Shown piece after piece: positions 1 to 13,252 of a stretch of DNA of 64,000 nucleotides. Source of the stretch: Limnoperna fortunei (taxonomy: Eukaryota; Mollusca; Bivalvia; Mytilida; Modiolidae); contig OX104117.1 in NCBI GenBank assembly GCA_944474755.1, positions 76,484,926 to 76,548,925 on the forward strand. The letters run 5' to 3'. The notes below the pieces were generated by a model. That model had not been told where the DNA came from and ran no database searches. It saw nothing but the letters and a program-made list of their open reading frames with translations. The position numbers and the translations under genes are program-made. Each line of letters begins with the position of its first letter. Within the stretch, counting starts at the first letter, position 1.

Positions 1-710
1 TGTTACCCATCAATTTGATTGGGACTTTAAACAGTTTTTTTCTGGTCGTGACCGTATTCCTCAATTTTTGAAGAGTGGTTTTCCTGCTTGGATTTCAAAA
101 GTAATTCACTGACTTTATTACGTTTTTCGTGGTATATTTCTTTATTAACTGTCAAATTCGATTTAAGCATCGTTCTTTCAGCTTTCCGTCGATCTTGTTT
201 GGCAGCTGGAAGACTACAGCATTCGGTATTTGGGCGAACAGTAAAGGTTTTTGTCTGCTCGGGTTTATTTTGACCATTAATCTACTTAACTCTGTATCAT
301 ACATTTCAACTAGCTGATTCGAATTGCCCTCGGGAATTGATAGGACATCTGACGCACTGATATCTCGTATATCTGATTTTACGGTATGTGACAGTCTTTT
401 TCTCCTTGATGGGTTTAGATAACCCAAGATGAGATAGTATAGCTAAATGGTCAGTGTACGACTGGCTTTTATTACTAAACAAACAAGGATGGAAAATCGT
501 TGGAGTGTCTGCCAAAACCGAGCCATCGTCTTTGGTGATAACTACATCGATGGTGTGACCTTTAATGTGGGTAACACCCGTAATGCGTTGTTTTAAACTG
601 TGTTCATGAAGATTGTCAAGAAAAGTAAATATTGTTTGTGTATTGCTTCTTTGATGCTTCCGATGTTTTTTTAGGATGAGAATCGCAGAAAAACAGGCAA
701 TTCTTGTCAA
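1..710 (-). pseudogene. Non-LTR retrotransposon fragment: end of endonuclease domain and linker toward the RT
   Basis: Read on the minus strand from 710 to 1, the conceptual product has a LINE-type order. It begins with the end of an endonuclease/exonuclease/phosphatase fold (a GHTIDVVITKDDGS stretch, then SDHLAI-like YTDHLAILSHLGL), continues with a basic KKTVTYRKIR segment, and ends with the linker that precedes reverse transcriptase (TVNKEIYHEKRNKV, then KIEEYGHDQKK). The reading is broken: the frame changes near 306-430 and again near 155, and a seven-T run at 35-41 has one base too many for the downstream frame. The reverse transcriptase itself would lie left of the window edge. The domain order and motifs are visible. 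The assignment to a LINE is family knowledge. It is a dead fragment and could belong to any of several EEP-bearing LINE clades. Confidence 0.72.
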
Positions 711-3700
711 TATAGATTGTTAAATATATAACACTCTGGCCGCAGGTAGGCTCGAACACCACTCCCCCCAAAAAACCGTCCAAAACTAGTTTCTACAATA
801 TTGCAATTCAGTTTGCTTCAAACTTTTAGTTACATTTCATGATACAGTAGTGGACCACGAACAGTAGTGTTGAGGTTCCAATCAACAGCAAGTACAACCT
901 ACAATAGTGTCGTAGTAGAGGTTGTACATGTATATATGCTTCAAAATTCATCGGCTTCAATATATGTTTGTTAAATTTTTGTATATATCTGGAATTATTA
1001 ACTATAAAACATAGTCGAGGAACAATGCGATCTTTCAAAAATATGTAGTTCCATCTGCTAAGCCGTTTTTCATACTATTGTTGCACTTGCAGTAGAATTA
1101 ATTAAGAATAAATTAAATTGCCATGGTTATTCCGATAGATTTTGTATCAGCACAAACCTCAAATCTTGTAGAGGACGTACACATTTCATGTGTGAATAAT
1201 ATGGTACAAATGTGTGAGACGGTTTGTGAGAGTACGCGTTTTGTTCATGTATGTCTAATTATGGAGTTTCAAATTGTACTTCAAACAATATAGGTATCGA
1301 ATGCTCGATTGTCGCATGCATAATAAGTACATGTATCTCGGTAAGTACAATCTTCCAGGAAAGTGCCTTATATATCTCGCTTGAAAATATGGTTGAAATT
1401 ATGGTTTTCCGAATTTTTAAATTCAGTACACAGTGATTATGCTACTATTATTAAATAAAAAACACCTATTACTTATTAGTGGCATATTGCTCATTTTCAT
1501 CAACAACCATATGACAGCAATGGAAGCGGGAGTTTGGCATTCAATAAAACCTGGTTTAACCCAGCATTTATTTTGAAATTCCTGTTCCTTGTCAGGACCA
1601 TTATTTTTGGTTGTTGTTCTGAAATAACCCGGTTTCTCGGAATAGAAGGATTTTTTTTTAGTTTTCTGTGTGTTAACTTTTTTGCCACTACTATCTTTTA
1701 GAAGACAACGTGTATAGTTGTAATTACTACTTGTATTTATACATTAATCACGGCTTCATTTGTTCTTTACAATGATGTAGTAAGACTGACTGTAGTTGTT
1801 AACAAAGTCCAGCTTAATGTAGGAACTTGAACACTTTATGAAACAAAATGTTATTAGTATGGATAACATCAGTAAACCGCATAAATGTTAAATTGTACCA
1901 AACTTTACATAATTTATATAAACAACAACAATGGCTGAAATTTGACTTGGGTAGGTTCTTCTTTACTAAAGTATAAAGCTATGTTCTGCTGACAGTTAAT
2001 ATTTACTTGTTATTCCCTGCAATATGCAATGTTGTATTATCATTCTAAGTACAAAGTTCTTGGGATCGCGAGGGTTGCCATACATGTTTTTGCGTCTAGA
2101 AATCGTAACAAAAAAGTATATTTCTGACGTATACTGCCTTAATATTTCTTTCCGTGTTGACTTCAAAGAACAAAGGTAGTATAATGTAAGTAATGTAACA
2201 ATTGTGTAGCAGTCAGTTGGTATAAATATATTTCTGACGTACGCTGACGTAATATTTCTTAAAGTTTTGACTTCAAAGAACAACAGTATACATTGTATTA
2301 GTAGCGATACAGCAACTCAAAATATAGCAATTGAATTTGAATGGTTATATGGTTATTTCTTATATTCTTTAAACAAATAAAATCATTGCCAAACTTAAAT
2401 ATATTTCTTTAATTCCATCACGTGTTCTTTTGAGTTAAAAGACACATAGCTTCAAATATATTTAATTGTTTTAACTTTAACAAATCAAACCTATTATTGT
2501 AAAGTTTTTCTCCCAAATCTCCCAAATATGCATCTTTTGTTTACTTCTCAATCGTAATTGCTTAAACGAATTATATTTAATGCCAGTTTTTTATCCGCTA
2601 AACGCGTATTTTCAATGATGAAAAGGAAAAATTCGTTTGATCGAAAATTGTAAATAATACACATTTATATTAAAGGTGATATAACCGATTATGATATTAT
2701 TTTACCAATACCAAGACGTATAAAATGACTATAAAATATATAATTTAACCCTTCTTATCACTGGGTACTGTAACCGTTTATTTCTTATTTCGACTTGAAT
2801 TAAACATGCTGACTTTGTGTTTTGTTTTGTTTTTCAAACCTAACTAATTAGCGCGGGCTCGTCTACCTAACACATGTCCTATTACTTCGTAATAAAAGAA
2901 TTTAATGCACAATTAAAAATCAGTTAGTGTGAAATTAGTATAAATTTGATTGACACAGATAAGTAGTATAAAAAACCACTGACCAGTTTGCACGCAGATT
3001 AAATTACTGTTTGAATTTAACAAAATTGAACGAAAAACAATAAAAGTCATACCTAATAAACTAAGCTGTTAATCGTAAATGATATCTGATGGTTCTATAT
3101 ACAGCACATTCTATTCATCAATTGGAAGTTAACTCGGATTTTGATAAGTATTAAAGAAACTAATATTTTGCGCTGAAAATAATGCATAACACAATTAAGA
3201 AATATTAGACTGCACATATAGAACAGTGCTCGTTTGAACACGACCTGGACATTTATATTCGGATTTTATCTACATTATTAAAACCCACGTGAGCTCTAGA
3301 TAATATAAATGTATAAGGTAGTAAAAAATTGTTATGACTGCCATGAATTTTTCGAATTTTTCAAAAGAAGACTCACAACGCAATTTTTGCTGTATTCCCT
3401 TGGTGAAAAGTCAATATTTACTTATTGGTAGAATATTTGATGAATCGACGTAATTTTATTCTTTTATATGAATAAGAAATGTTAAATGACAACATGTCTA
3501 CCAAACGTTTCTTAACCTGACTTTTCTAATGTTTTGTCACTGCTGTGCACAATGTTTTACAAATAGCCTAAACAACTATAGCTGCAATGTTTATAGATAT
3601 TCCATGTGGTTGTGAATGCGTAACATTATTTCAATTTCATAATATTTAAGGAGGATAAATTATTTAATAATAATATTCTACGACTGTATCTATCTACTTC

Positions 3701-6360
3701 ATGGTTGTTTAGTATTATTAAGCAAATGGTTACTTATCTAATTATTTTCTTATTGTCCCAAGCGTTTCTGTATAAAAGTTACTTCATGTGGAATCTGGGA
3801 TACAACTTGGATGAGAAAATGTATTGATGTAGGGTGTACTTTTCAGCATGTTAAACTGAATTGTGACAATATTTAGACAGAGAGAACATGATGTAGAAGT
3901 TTTTCCAGGCAAGACGAAAAATATTGACAGATCGAGAAAAGGTAAAAGGCAACGAAATTTGACGTGTACTCCCATGATCTTTTATTGAATCAATGATGTG
4001 AAGTGTACATTCACTAGTAGTGTTAAATAGCATTGCTAGAAAACAAATTGTAACAGGCGGGTAAGTCGTAATCTTGTGTATAAAATCATCTAGTGTTTAC
4101 ATGCAAACTTGGCAATTCTTGTTTGTATCATACAATTACATAAAGAAACACTGAATAACAAAGAGATAATGCCAGCCACATAAACAATCGATGTAATTAA
4201 AACGCTTTATGTCAAGTTATTCCAGCGCAGTCGGCATATTTTCGAATTGTGACATTTCAACTAAAAGACGCTAACACAGGTAACGAATGATTATTGAAGA
4301 CAAACTTTCATTCTGATTGAACAAAAACAGTAAAATTTTCTGCGTTCGAACAATTACTATGTTATACTCTAAAATCATCCCTATAAGCACATCTCAATTA
4401 TTATTCCATCATACTGGTTTTTTAAAACATTTGGTGTTCGTAATTAAACTACAAAAAATACTGTCGTGTAATTTTTGCGCATTTTGCCCGACGTATAAGT
4501 AAATGCTTTATTGACCATCTTATATGTATACAACCCACACGCCGACGATATATTTACGCCATATTTGATAGATTTGACCACATGAAACACTCACACCCTC
4601 TCCGATGAAAATATTGCCGTACGAAAAATTCTAGTGCACAAAGGTATTTAGGTCATTGTAATTAATAATGACTTGAACGAGACCCAGTGGTTCGATAATT
4701 AAATTGTTAACTGTACACATTAAAGATTTCAATTCACATTTATTATGCATTGAATTTACATATATTCCTGTCAACACAACAAAATTCTAATCAAAATATT
4801 CTACTTAAAAGTTACAATTTTAAAAATAGTCAAATTATTACAATAGCAAATTTTAATGATTAAAACTGGATACATGCAAGATCATATGTACTACGAAATT
4901 AAAAGAAACATTATTGAGGTTTCTAAATTTTTTAAAGTTTGTTTTTGAGGTAATATATACGATACAGCGCAAGAAAGTAAAAATAAAACTCATTGACTCT
5001 AAGATATACATAGAAAAGTTTGTTTTCTTCTTTTGCGTCCAAGACGGGAGATGAAGCTGTCTTTTGCCAAGTCTCTGATTGTATACAAACATTTTTGCAA
5101 AATCAATGACAAATAAAACAATAAAGCAACCTTTTTATGTTATAACCTGTATTATTTTGATTGGATACAGTTCTTCTGCATTTTAATTATTAACATTCCG
5201 ACTAAATTAATAAACTAAACCATTAATGCTTCTTATATCTTTCATTTCATACATTTAAAAAAATGTCTTATTGTTTTTTGTAATTTTCCGTTCTAGTTAC
5301 AAAAATTTCTAAAAGTTCAATGTGTCTGCTTTCTTGTTAAAAATAGTATTTGTGCGTAACTGCTTCAAAAATGAAAGACAAGCGGGGTGAAAGAAAAAGA
5401 ATTGTTTGTTAATGGCTGTCTCGATTTTCATTAGGGTAAAAAAGCAAATTAACTAAAATATTTATCAAAAATAGAAAAATGTACATTAGTATTATAAGAA
5501 GTAATATATCTTTATTTAAAAAAACGGTAACATATTTTAATCATTTAATACAATTATAAACCAGAAAAGTATAATACATTAAATTACAAACAAGTTTATT
5601 GCTCAAATTCATATACTGTAGAATACTCTGCTTTCAATGAAAATACAGCATACATTAATACATGTATAACAATAAGTTTTTTTGCATTCTTTGAACAACG
5701 CACTGTCGTACGGTTGCCGACAAAAAATGTAAGTCAGACATGCGTCTTTAAATTTTATAACGTTTCTGTAAGAATCAGAGTTATATTTTAATATGTTTTG
5801 TTGATAATTTCTAGTAAAATCTAAATTGTTATCAATATAAGTAGCAACTGATTTTGAAAAAATCACACGATATGTGTATGTATAGAGTTAACATAAATTT
5901 GAATGTGTTTTGACTGACTCGATTAATGATCAGGATCGATATCAGTTACAAAGGCAATCAAGTCATCTTGAAGTAAAAACGTATGACATGGTTGTCACAC
6001 TAAGCAGCATGTCTTATATATTTAGTAACTGTATATTAAATGTTACCATTTGATACCTTTTTGAGAGTACAAAATGCATATTGAGTCAGCCACACAACAG
6101 AAAGGAGTTCGTAACCCGAATCTAATTATAAAAGCATCTGTTCCCTCATGTGCTATAGACGAGAAAGCACTGACTAACTAACTATACAGACAAGGGAAAA
6201 ATCATATCATATACATGAAACACAATTATTCACAGAATCTGATCTGTCAGATAAATTGATAAACATAATACATAATATACATCCATGATAATAAGTTGAT
6301 ATATATATTTTAACAATGAACAATTCCACATATATCTCTGATATATGTACAGTGAATATA
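711..6360. other. AT-rich stretch with no supported gene
   Basis: I see no exon with convincing coding character here. ORFs are short and of low complexity. Two minor structures are visible. A two-copy direct repeat of about 110 bp shares TATTTCTGACGTA and GACTTCAAAGAACAA at about 2118-2175 and 2226-2283. The segment at about 1530-1610 (AAACCTGGTTTAACCC, then TTCCTGTTCCTTGTCAGG) resembles a dispersed repeat I recall from mussels. The rest looks like unique intergenic or intronic DNA. Confidence 0.5.
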
Positions 6361-7227
6361 TTATAATTTCTTGTAAATATATGCAGTTTTATCCCGGCCA
6401 ATGATAATTGCTTGAGAAGCTAAGTCGTAGCACATGTATGAACTCCATGAATGCATTGGTATATGTGCGACACTACCTTGCTTACCATCAGGACTTACTC
6501 TAAAAATACTGTTTGTCGTCTCACATGTAACTAAAAGATGACCCTCGTCATCTTTCGTAATTACCCTTGGCATACCCATGTTAGGATCAGTAAATGTAAA
6601 CAAAGTATTCCCCTCGGAATCAATGCAGCAAAACTTAACGCGGTCCGTACAGAAGATACTCCCGACCTCACCACTGCAGAAGAAATACTTGGTTGAATTA
6701 GCTACTGTTATTGTACGTTTTACCTTCCCTGTTATGTTTATTACCTTTATTGCGTTATTGAAGCCTAAAAACAGCTGCCCATCTTTAACCATGATACCCC
6801 CCGGCGTCTACCTTTGCTTCAATATGTTTTAAAACTTTCCTCTCCCTTACATTTACTATCAATGCAGTAGATATTATTGGTACTGTAACAGCAACAGTGT
6901 TGTTGTCTACAACAGCAATACGGTATGGGTCACCGGGTGATGCAATATTATATAGTTCTGGCCATGTTATATGGCATGTTACTAATTGTTTGTCATTCCA
7001 ATCAGTCATAACTAACAACCCATCATTGAATACTTTTAAATCAGTGATCAAACCTAGATCTCTCAACCTTAAATTTACTAGCAAATGCATACATGTCATT
7101 TACATGCTGTAAAATGTTACTTGAATGATCATCTGAACCACTGCGATTTTTGTGACAGTCATTCCACATAGATTTCTGACAGTCGTGACACCAGTATACA
7201 GGTGGTTCCTTATCACAGCAATGGCAC
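6361..7227 (-). pseudogene. B-box zinc finger / C-terminal propeller-like (TRIM/NHL-type) gene exon, frameshifted
   Basis: The exon-like block starts after a plausible acceptor (TTTTTGAAG, exon from 7227) and ends at a stop at 6361. It opens with a B-box-like zinc finger (CHCCDKEPPVYWCHDCQKSM, then NDCHKN and a DH pair). A run of short repeats follows, with the WNDKQL, VNITGKVKRTI, CCIDSEGNTLF and VSPDGKQGS motifs expected of an NHL-like beta propeller, as in TRIM2/3/56-like molluscan proteins. Two frame changes interrupt it. One lies between the B-box and the propeller, near 7065-7085. The other sits at a six-C run at 6797-6802, where one C too many separates the two propeller ORFs. The coiled coil usually found between the B-box and the propeller is almost absent. 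RING sequence is not seen upstream. The homopolymer break could be an assembly error, but the first break and the missing coiled coil favour a decayed or partial copy. Confidence 0.6.
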
Positions 7228-8137
7228 CTTCAAAAAAGCAAAAATTAAAAATTGCATGCTGTTGTATTAAACTGTTGTCGATTTCAAATTAAGTTTGATA
7301 CTGTAAATCATTATATATGTTTTTTGTTTGTTAAAATATGATCTTGTGAGTTTATTCTATCAACAAATAAATGTATTCTACCACATTTTGCACTTGTAGG
7401 ACCGTGTCCAAATTTAAGAGATTGTAGATAAGACAATAATGACCCACGAGTTATATACAGTTTTATTAGTTATTCAACCTTTTTACTAAATAGTAACCTG
7501 AAGGGTTCTGATATGGTAATTACCGGTAAAGGAACTATTGGTTGTTTAATGTAATGCACTAATATGCATATATATATTTCGTCATCAGTACTTAACCACT
7601 CCATGTGGTTGTCTGTTGTGGAACCATTACTGAACGTGTGCATGTGGTTACCTGCGTGGTAATTATTACTTAACGTGACAATAATTATACCCATCTATCT
7701 GACGACTATAAGTAAATTACAATTAACAGATAGTTTTTTTTTAGTGTAAGTACTAAGATATTTCCAACTTTATAATGGCAGTCCAAATTTGTTCTGCATT
7801 CTTCGTAAAACCTATTTCACTAGACACTGGTTATAATATTGTGTTTCTATTTCTGGGTACATTAGCAATGTCAATAGTGCAGTTTTATGTTTTTACCTTA
7901 GTAATCATGTCATTTAAAATACTTCTAACAGATACTTTCTATGGTGTACTAAATCTGTGTGCACTGTTTACTATGTAATGTAGGCGTAACTTACTTTTGA
8001 CTAAATCTTTGATTTTGACTTCCTGTAGAAAAATGTAAACATGTTTTCGTGGATGTTTCATATGCATTATATAAGTCCATATATTCGACACAAAAGTAAT
8101 ATATCTGTAATCAATTTTATTTCAAGTTTTCGTCCTT

Positions 8138-8205
<68 letters not shown>

Positions 8206-9593
8206 TTAAGCTAGTTTGAGCACTCTGCCAGCTAAGACCACGAAAATTAAAGAAGCCAACTTGTTCATTTATTTGCGCTTAATTTGATCTCGCGAGGAGC
8301 CGTAATGACTATTCATTATAACATTGAACACGATTGACTATACTAAATGTCACACCCCCGTGGAGTGCGTTTTGTTGCTTGCATTTTTTATTATTCAATA
8401 TTGTACCTTTGCATTAAAAAATTCCAGTAAAAAAAAATATCTCACGATAGGTCTATATTTTATATAATGCCTTTATTATTAAAATTAAGTCACACAGTTT
8501 GGTTTCTAAAGTGATCTAACATTGTTTGCAAACGTTCGTCTGCTTTTGTGACGTTAAATGGTATTACGACAAACCACGAGACTTTCCCGCCTCAACCGCA
8601 GACAACATTACCCAAGCATTTCGAAAAGTCGACAATCGACTGTTCCTAACGTAAAAAAAACGCCACATTTCAAAACGCTCATTAAATTTGGAAAATATCT
8701 ACAGAAGGAGCATAAGCAGGACTATACGCGGTAAACAAGTTTTACTTGACACACCAATGTACGCTGACTTTTACTTTAAATGTTGTATGACGTCAAGCAT
8801 TTCATCTATATTTGGGACGAGAACATGTTTACAATTAATAAGTATATTTGGGAAAGTAAACTTCTTCGACAAAGGAAAAACAATTTTAGGTAAGACTGAA
8901 AATCATGGGTAGATGCGAATAGATAGCCTTTTTGTAGCGGCAACATTGAGCCTACCTGTTTTAAAACTACAAATGTTATCTTTATCTTATTTTGCAAGGA
9001 TCACTGAACTCCACAAACACATTACCTAGTGCGTTCCGCAGTTGGGCTTTCAGTATTGTAACCTAAATAGGAAGGGCTACCGCGAACTGGGGAAGCGCTG
9101 GTCAGCTTTGTGGTCGAACGCAGCGATCCCTGTAATAATGATCACCTCACGATCCCGAGATATTAAACATCTAAAACATCATAATGTTTCAGTTTGATAT
9201 CGCGTGAGCATAAAATCGGCGTTCTTAACATCCTCCATGATTGAAAAAAATGAAGCATATCTAAAACCAGGTAACTGGCGATCCTTGTCCAGTTAGATGA
9301 ACAAATCCTGTCACTATTTTCGCGGTAAACGTTGAAACGCGAAAGTAAAAACACGAAATATATTAGAATAAATGATAGAGTTATTTATTATGATTACGGA
9401 CCGCGATAGACAACTCTGGCAACTGGGTGGGAAAAAGTATTTATTTATTTTAAACGTTTGCCTCAAAAATATTTGCGGGACTATACTAGGAGGGTTCAAA
9501 ATTATGGACCCACAGAGCGCCCAGCGTTAACTTGTTCTAGTCCTTAAAATAGCTACAATTCAACTCGCTGACGCGAAGCGAACATGCAATCAA
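7228..9593. other. Gene-free stretch with an AAT microsatellite
   Basis: No supported exon. The ORF at 7775-7978 is hydrophobic, but it has no splice or family support. At 8690-8780 a segment around GCAGGACTATACGCGGTAA has a diverged relative at 43095-43160; see findings. Confidence 0.45.
8140..8205. repeat. (AAT)n microsatellite
   Basis: Uninterrupted AAT trinucleotide tract of about 22 units. Confidence 0.97.
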
Positions 9594-9731
9594 TTAAACA
9601 TATTTACTATTTGGGCTATACAAATCATCACAGTACGAACCCTGATTTATCTTTAATTCCTCATCTGCTGATCTGTAGTCCCCTACAGTTGGTAGGCCAG
9701 CAATGTCGGACTCTGACATAGGTCCATAGGT
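9594..9731 (-). CDS. Putative terminal coding exon of an unidentified gene
   Basis: After a good acceptor (CTATTTCAG) the minus strand is open for exactly 45 codons to a TAA at 9594-9596. The product begins TYGPMSESDIAGLPTVGDYR and ends YSPNSKYV. It is acidic and Tyr/Ser-rich, and reads like the C-terminal cytoplasmic tail of a membrane protein. I cannot name the gene. A short exon-like block at 10284-10248 lies upstream, but its splice phase does not fit this exon. I therefore do not join them. The call rests on the acceptor, the uninterrupted frame and the non-repetitive composition. Confidence 0.33.
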   Translation of the reverse strand, partial: TYGPMSESDIAGLPTVGDYRSADEELKINQGSYCDDLYSPNSKYV

Positions 9732-11277
9732 CTGAAATAGGTCCATCGAACACCACGATATATTGTGGTTTACAGTAGTTTTTTGTGTGTGGTTTATACA
9801 AAACATAAAGTATTGCAAAATTAAAATACAGCTTCTTGCCTAAATCCTATCATTGTTTTATTTTCCATAATTTAAAGTTTCGGGACACAGAAAACATAGT
9901 TCATATAAAAAAACGTTAAGGATTTTAAAGCGAACCGACCAAAACAATAACACAAAACAGCAAGTGGATAGTAGCGGTCAAACCAGAACATGACTGTTCT
10001 TGTAAATCAAAACCAAGACTTTAAACAAGGGTTAAGATTAGTTTTGAATCCATATAAAATTTTCAGTAATATATTAAGATTCACTAACTTCAATACTTGA
10101 ATCCTCAAATTTCTAATTTCATGTAATTTGATAATTTAAAAGACAAACAAAATCAGTATTTATGTCAATCCCATGTAATCATCAATATTGTTTTTTTTAT
10201 TATAATGCTCTGGTTTTATTTAAAATAATAAAAATGTAAACAAGTACCTTCAAACTTTTTCAATGACAGCTCATTCTCTTCATCCTTATAAAAAATAAAT
10301 TGTATTAGCCACACTTTTTCATAATTGTATTTAAAACAATTTTAGTTACTTTTACTGCTAATATGATGCACACACATTCCTGTTACTCTATATAACCAGG
10401 TTGTATTTGTTATGACGATAGGGTAAACAATGTAAAGAACCCATCAAATTGGAACACCACAAAGCAGGTTTGATCAAGCAAATCAGATTAGCATATATAG
10501 AATATAAATGTCACACATACACAATGCAACACCCGTGCATTTGTATTGTAATTGATAAGTAATTTTGGTCTACCTTCAAATGCTTTAAAAGCGAATAAAC
10601 AAAGCATAAAAAGACTTTTACACTAACCGTGCGAACAAATAAACGTCGCCCGCAGGTTTATTTTGATCAATAACAAAGACGTGTAAACAGGTTTAAAATC
10701 TTGTTAACAAAATGCTGCTACGTTAGATTTTAAAAGTGATATATACCTTACTTCAAAGTATATTATTTATGTGTCCATTGTATATGATCTTGGCGTAAGA
10801 CAAATACTGTACATAACTGGAGCTGATTGTGATCGCAAAGAGAGTCACAACATGTCTACCAAACGAACCAACATTGCCACTATAATCGTTAGCACGTTGC
10901 AAACCCACCCCCTTCCCAAAATACCCATTTCCTTTTTCCATGTAAACGGCAGCCATTTAAAAATTCCAAAATGGGTTGAAAACGTTAGGTCACCCTTAAC
11001 ATATTACAAAGATTCATATTGATCGAACATGGGATATTAGAGAAGCTTTGCGGACAAGATTGAACAGAAAGAAGAAACAAGAAGAAGAATAAGAAACTAT
11101 ACAAAAAAGTTTATTTCTTTTATTTTTTATTTATTTAAGTATAGTCACAGATATCAGAGAGAAATACAAGAAGTAATTATTTTACCCCAGACGATATTTT
11201 ATCTCCGAGTAGTCCTCAAACCAGGTTTGAAAGATTTCTTTTGTGTCGTGTACTTCATTGTGTTCCTCACAAAAATA
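9732..11277. other. Gene-free stretch
   Basis: AT-rich sequence with no exon I can support. ORFs at 10753-11022 overlap on both strands and contain no recognisable motif. Confidence 0.4.
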
Positions 11278-12167
11278 TTAATCGCCTATTATATCTGTCA
11301 ACTCTTTGTAGCTTTGGCGTCCAGCAACAACGTGAAGGCTACCATGTTCACACTTGATCTTTACAGTAAATGACACCTGTCTGGGTTCATATTTGTATTT
11401 CACCGCGTGCACCACCGACTTCAATTCTTCTAGCATTGCTTTGAATATTCCTTTCTCCAGTTTTCTCCACTGCCACATTTGTATCGCAATTGTGTTTTTA
11501 GAAAAACACAAAACAATTTTTTTTAGCTTGGTGATATCGTAGAAGAATACACCCATACAATGATATAAAGCTAGCTAGTCGTCCGAATAATACTTCAGTA
11601 CCAATAGGGTATTGTCTGGCATAATGACTACTGATGTGGTTAAAAAAGTCAAACGGCATAAAATCGAACTGGATGCACAGCCATGGTGATAGATATTCTT
11701 GCTTTACTCCAAACACATCATACAACTGCATAATGGAGCTTTTCTTAGAGATAATGCATGGCATAAAATAGGTAAATTTTGTTGTTGTCCGTTTTCCATC
11801 AATGTTGTAGGTTTTATGAGGATTCCAAACATTTCCATGACTTTTAGTAACTGATGTACATGTTGATACAATTTTTTGTGAGGGTCTTTTTGAAAAAGCT
11901 TTGCAATGAGCGAGTGTTTAAGCTCTCCGGTATCTTCTAGTAGTTTCCATTCTTGAGTCAGTTGTAGGTCATCGTGTTTTTTTATCTGTAACAAGACATT
12001 TGAAAGCATCTGCCAGCCATTCCTGGTTTAGTATAATGAACTCCTTTAAGCATTCGTAGTAAATGACGTGTCCAACATTGTGTTGGGGAAAAGATTAATT
12101 TCGTTCTCATCATCAATCGAACATTTTGAGGACAAATCAGTTATATCAGACCAAGACAAAATGTTCA
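11278..12167 (-). pseudogene. Roco-family COR-domain gene fragment, multiply frameshifted
   Basis: Read from 12167 leftwards after an acceptor-like TTACCAG, the fragments line up with the COR region that follows the Roc GTPase in molluscan Roco-type proteins. In order they are: ILSWSDITDLSSKCSIDDEN; a VGHVIYYECLKEFIILNQEW block ending WLADAFKCLVTDKK; a helical stretch with LLEDTGELKHSLIAKLF and LLKVMEMFGILIKP; YFMPCIISKK; a WLCIQFDFMPFDFFNHISSH block; and TIAIQMWQWRKLEKGIF near the end. The frame must change at least four times, near 12075, at a seven-T run at 11977-11983, near 11780 and near 11550. No Roc GTPase motif is seen upstream. This is a decayed copy unless the homopolymer breaks are sequence errors. 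The COR assignment comes from remembered family patterns. Confidence 0.6.
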
Positions 12168-12360
12168 CTGGTAAGAGGTCCTGAAGGCCGCCATACGTCA
12201 CAACGTAAAAATAACTTTTCTAAAAATATTTTAAATTTTTATCAATCTATGTCAACATCCGTTCAAGATAGTTTAGCGCCAATATGCAAAAAAAAATGGC
12301 TCTGTTTGATTTAGGACCCGCATGGCACCCGTTGAATGGCAACATTTACAGGGGTTTTGT

Positions 12361-13252
12361 CCGGGCAAAGGTGGAAGCAGATGCTGTCATCAGAGCTTTT
12401 GAGGTTGCTCACACCACCACCTTTGTTTCGGACAAAACAGAGGCAAATTTCGGTCAAAATGATAGTAAGCATGCACACGTGTACTATATATATTCTATTT
12501 ACTTCGGGAAGGACATTTATGTCTTCTTCACAAAAAAGTCAAAATATAAAATGTTCATTCTTCTTCTTCAAGGTTTAGAGTGTATATTTGTCCATGCATC
12601 CACCAAACTGTACACTTGAAAGCAAACCATATTTAAATTAGTAGTTTACATACGGGGGGGGGGGGGGTCACTACGGATACTTTTAGGTACAGGTGTGCGG
12701 AGGGACATCTGAAAACCCACCCTATTCAAATATTTTCGGACACTATACAACAGGACCTAATCATATTGATTAAATCCGACCTATTCATATATTTATTACT
12801 GCACATCCGGGCAAAGGTGGAAGCAGATGCTGTCATCAGAGCTTTTGAGGTTGCTAACACCACCACCTTTGTTTCGGACAAAACAGAGGCAAATTTCGGT
12901 CAAAATGATAGTAAGCATGCACACGTGTACTATATATATATTCTATTTACTTCGGGAAGGACATTTATGTCTTCTTCACAAAAAAGTCAAAATATAAAAT
13001 GTTCATTCTTCTTCTTCAAGGTTTAGAGTGTATATTTGTCCATGCATCCACCAAACTGTACACTTGAAAGCAAACCATATTTAAATTAGTAGTTTACATA
13101 CGGGGGGGGGGGGTCACTACGGATACTTTTAGGTACAGGTGTGCGGAGGGACATCTGAAAACCCACCCTATTCAAATATTTTCGGACACTATACAACAGG
13201 ACCTAATCATATTGATTAAATCCGACCTATTCATATATTTATTACTGCACAT
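12361..13252. repeat. 446-bp tandem duplication (two copies) containing an exon-like ORF
   Basis: Copy 1 runs 12361-12806 and copy 2 12807-13252, nearly identical and directly adjacent. Each copy starts with an open stretch coding AKVEADAVIRAFEVA, then TTTFVSDKTEANFGQN, followed by GATAGTAAGC, a possible donor. Upstream of copy 1 the sequence ATTTACAG is a possible acceptor. The two copies differ mainly by one TA dinucleotide, the length of a poly-G run (12654-12667 against 13103-13112) and a few substitutions such as CTCACA against CTAACA. The low divergence points to a recent duplication. I do not recognise the encoded segment. Confidence 0.85.

Noticed and set aside
7775..7978. Hydrophobic plus-strand ORF resembling a membrane protein
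   Set aside because: AT-rich sequence yields Phe/Leu/Ile-rich chance ORFs; no start context, homology or flanking exons.
10248..10284. A small minus-strand exon coding DEENELSLKKFE between an ATAAG acceptor and GGTAC donor
   Set aside because: Its end phase does not match the exon at 9594-9731, the acceptor is weak, and nothing else supports it.
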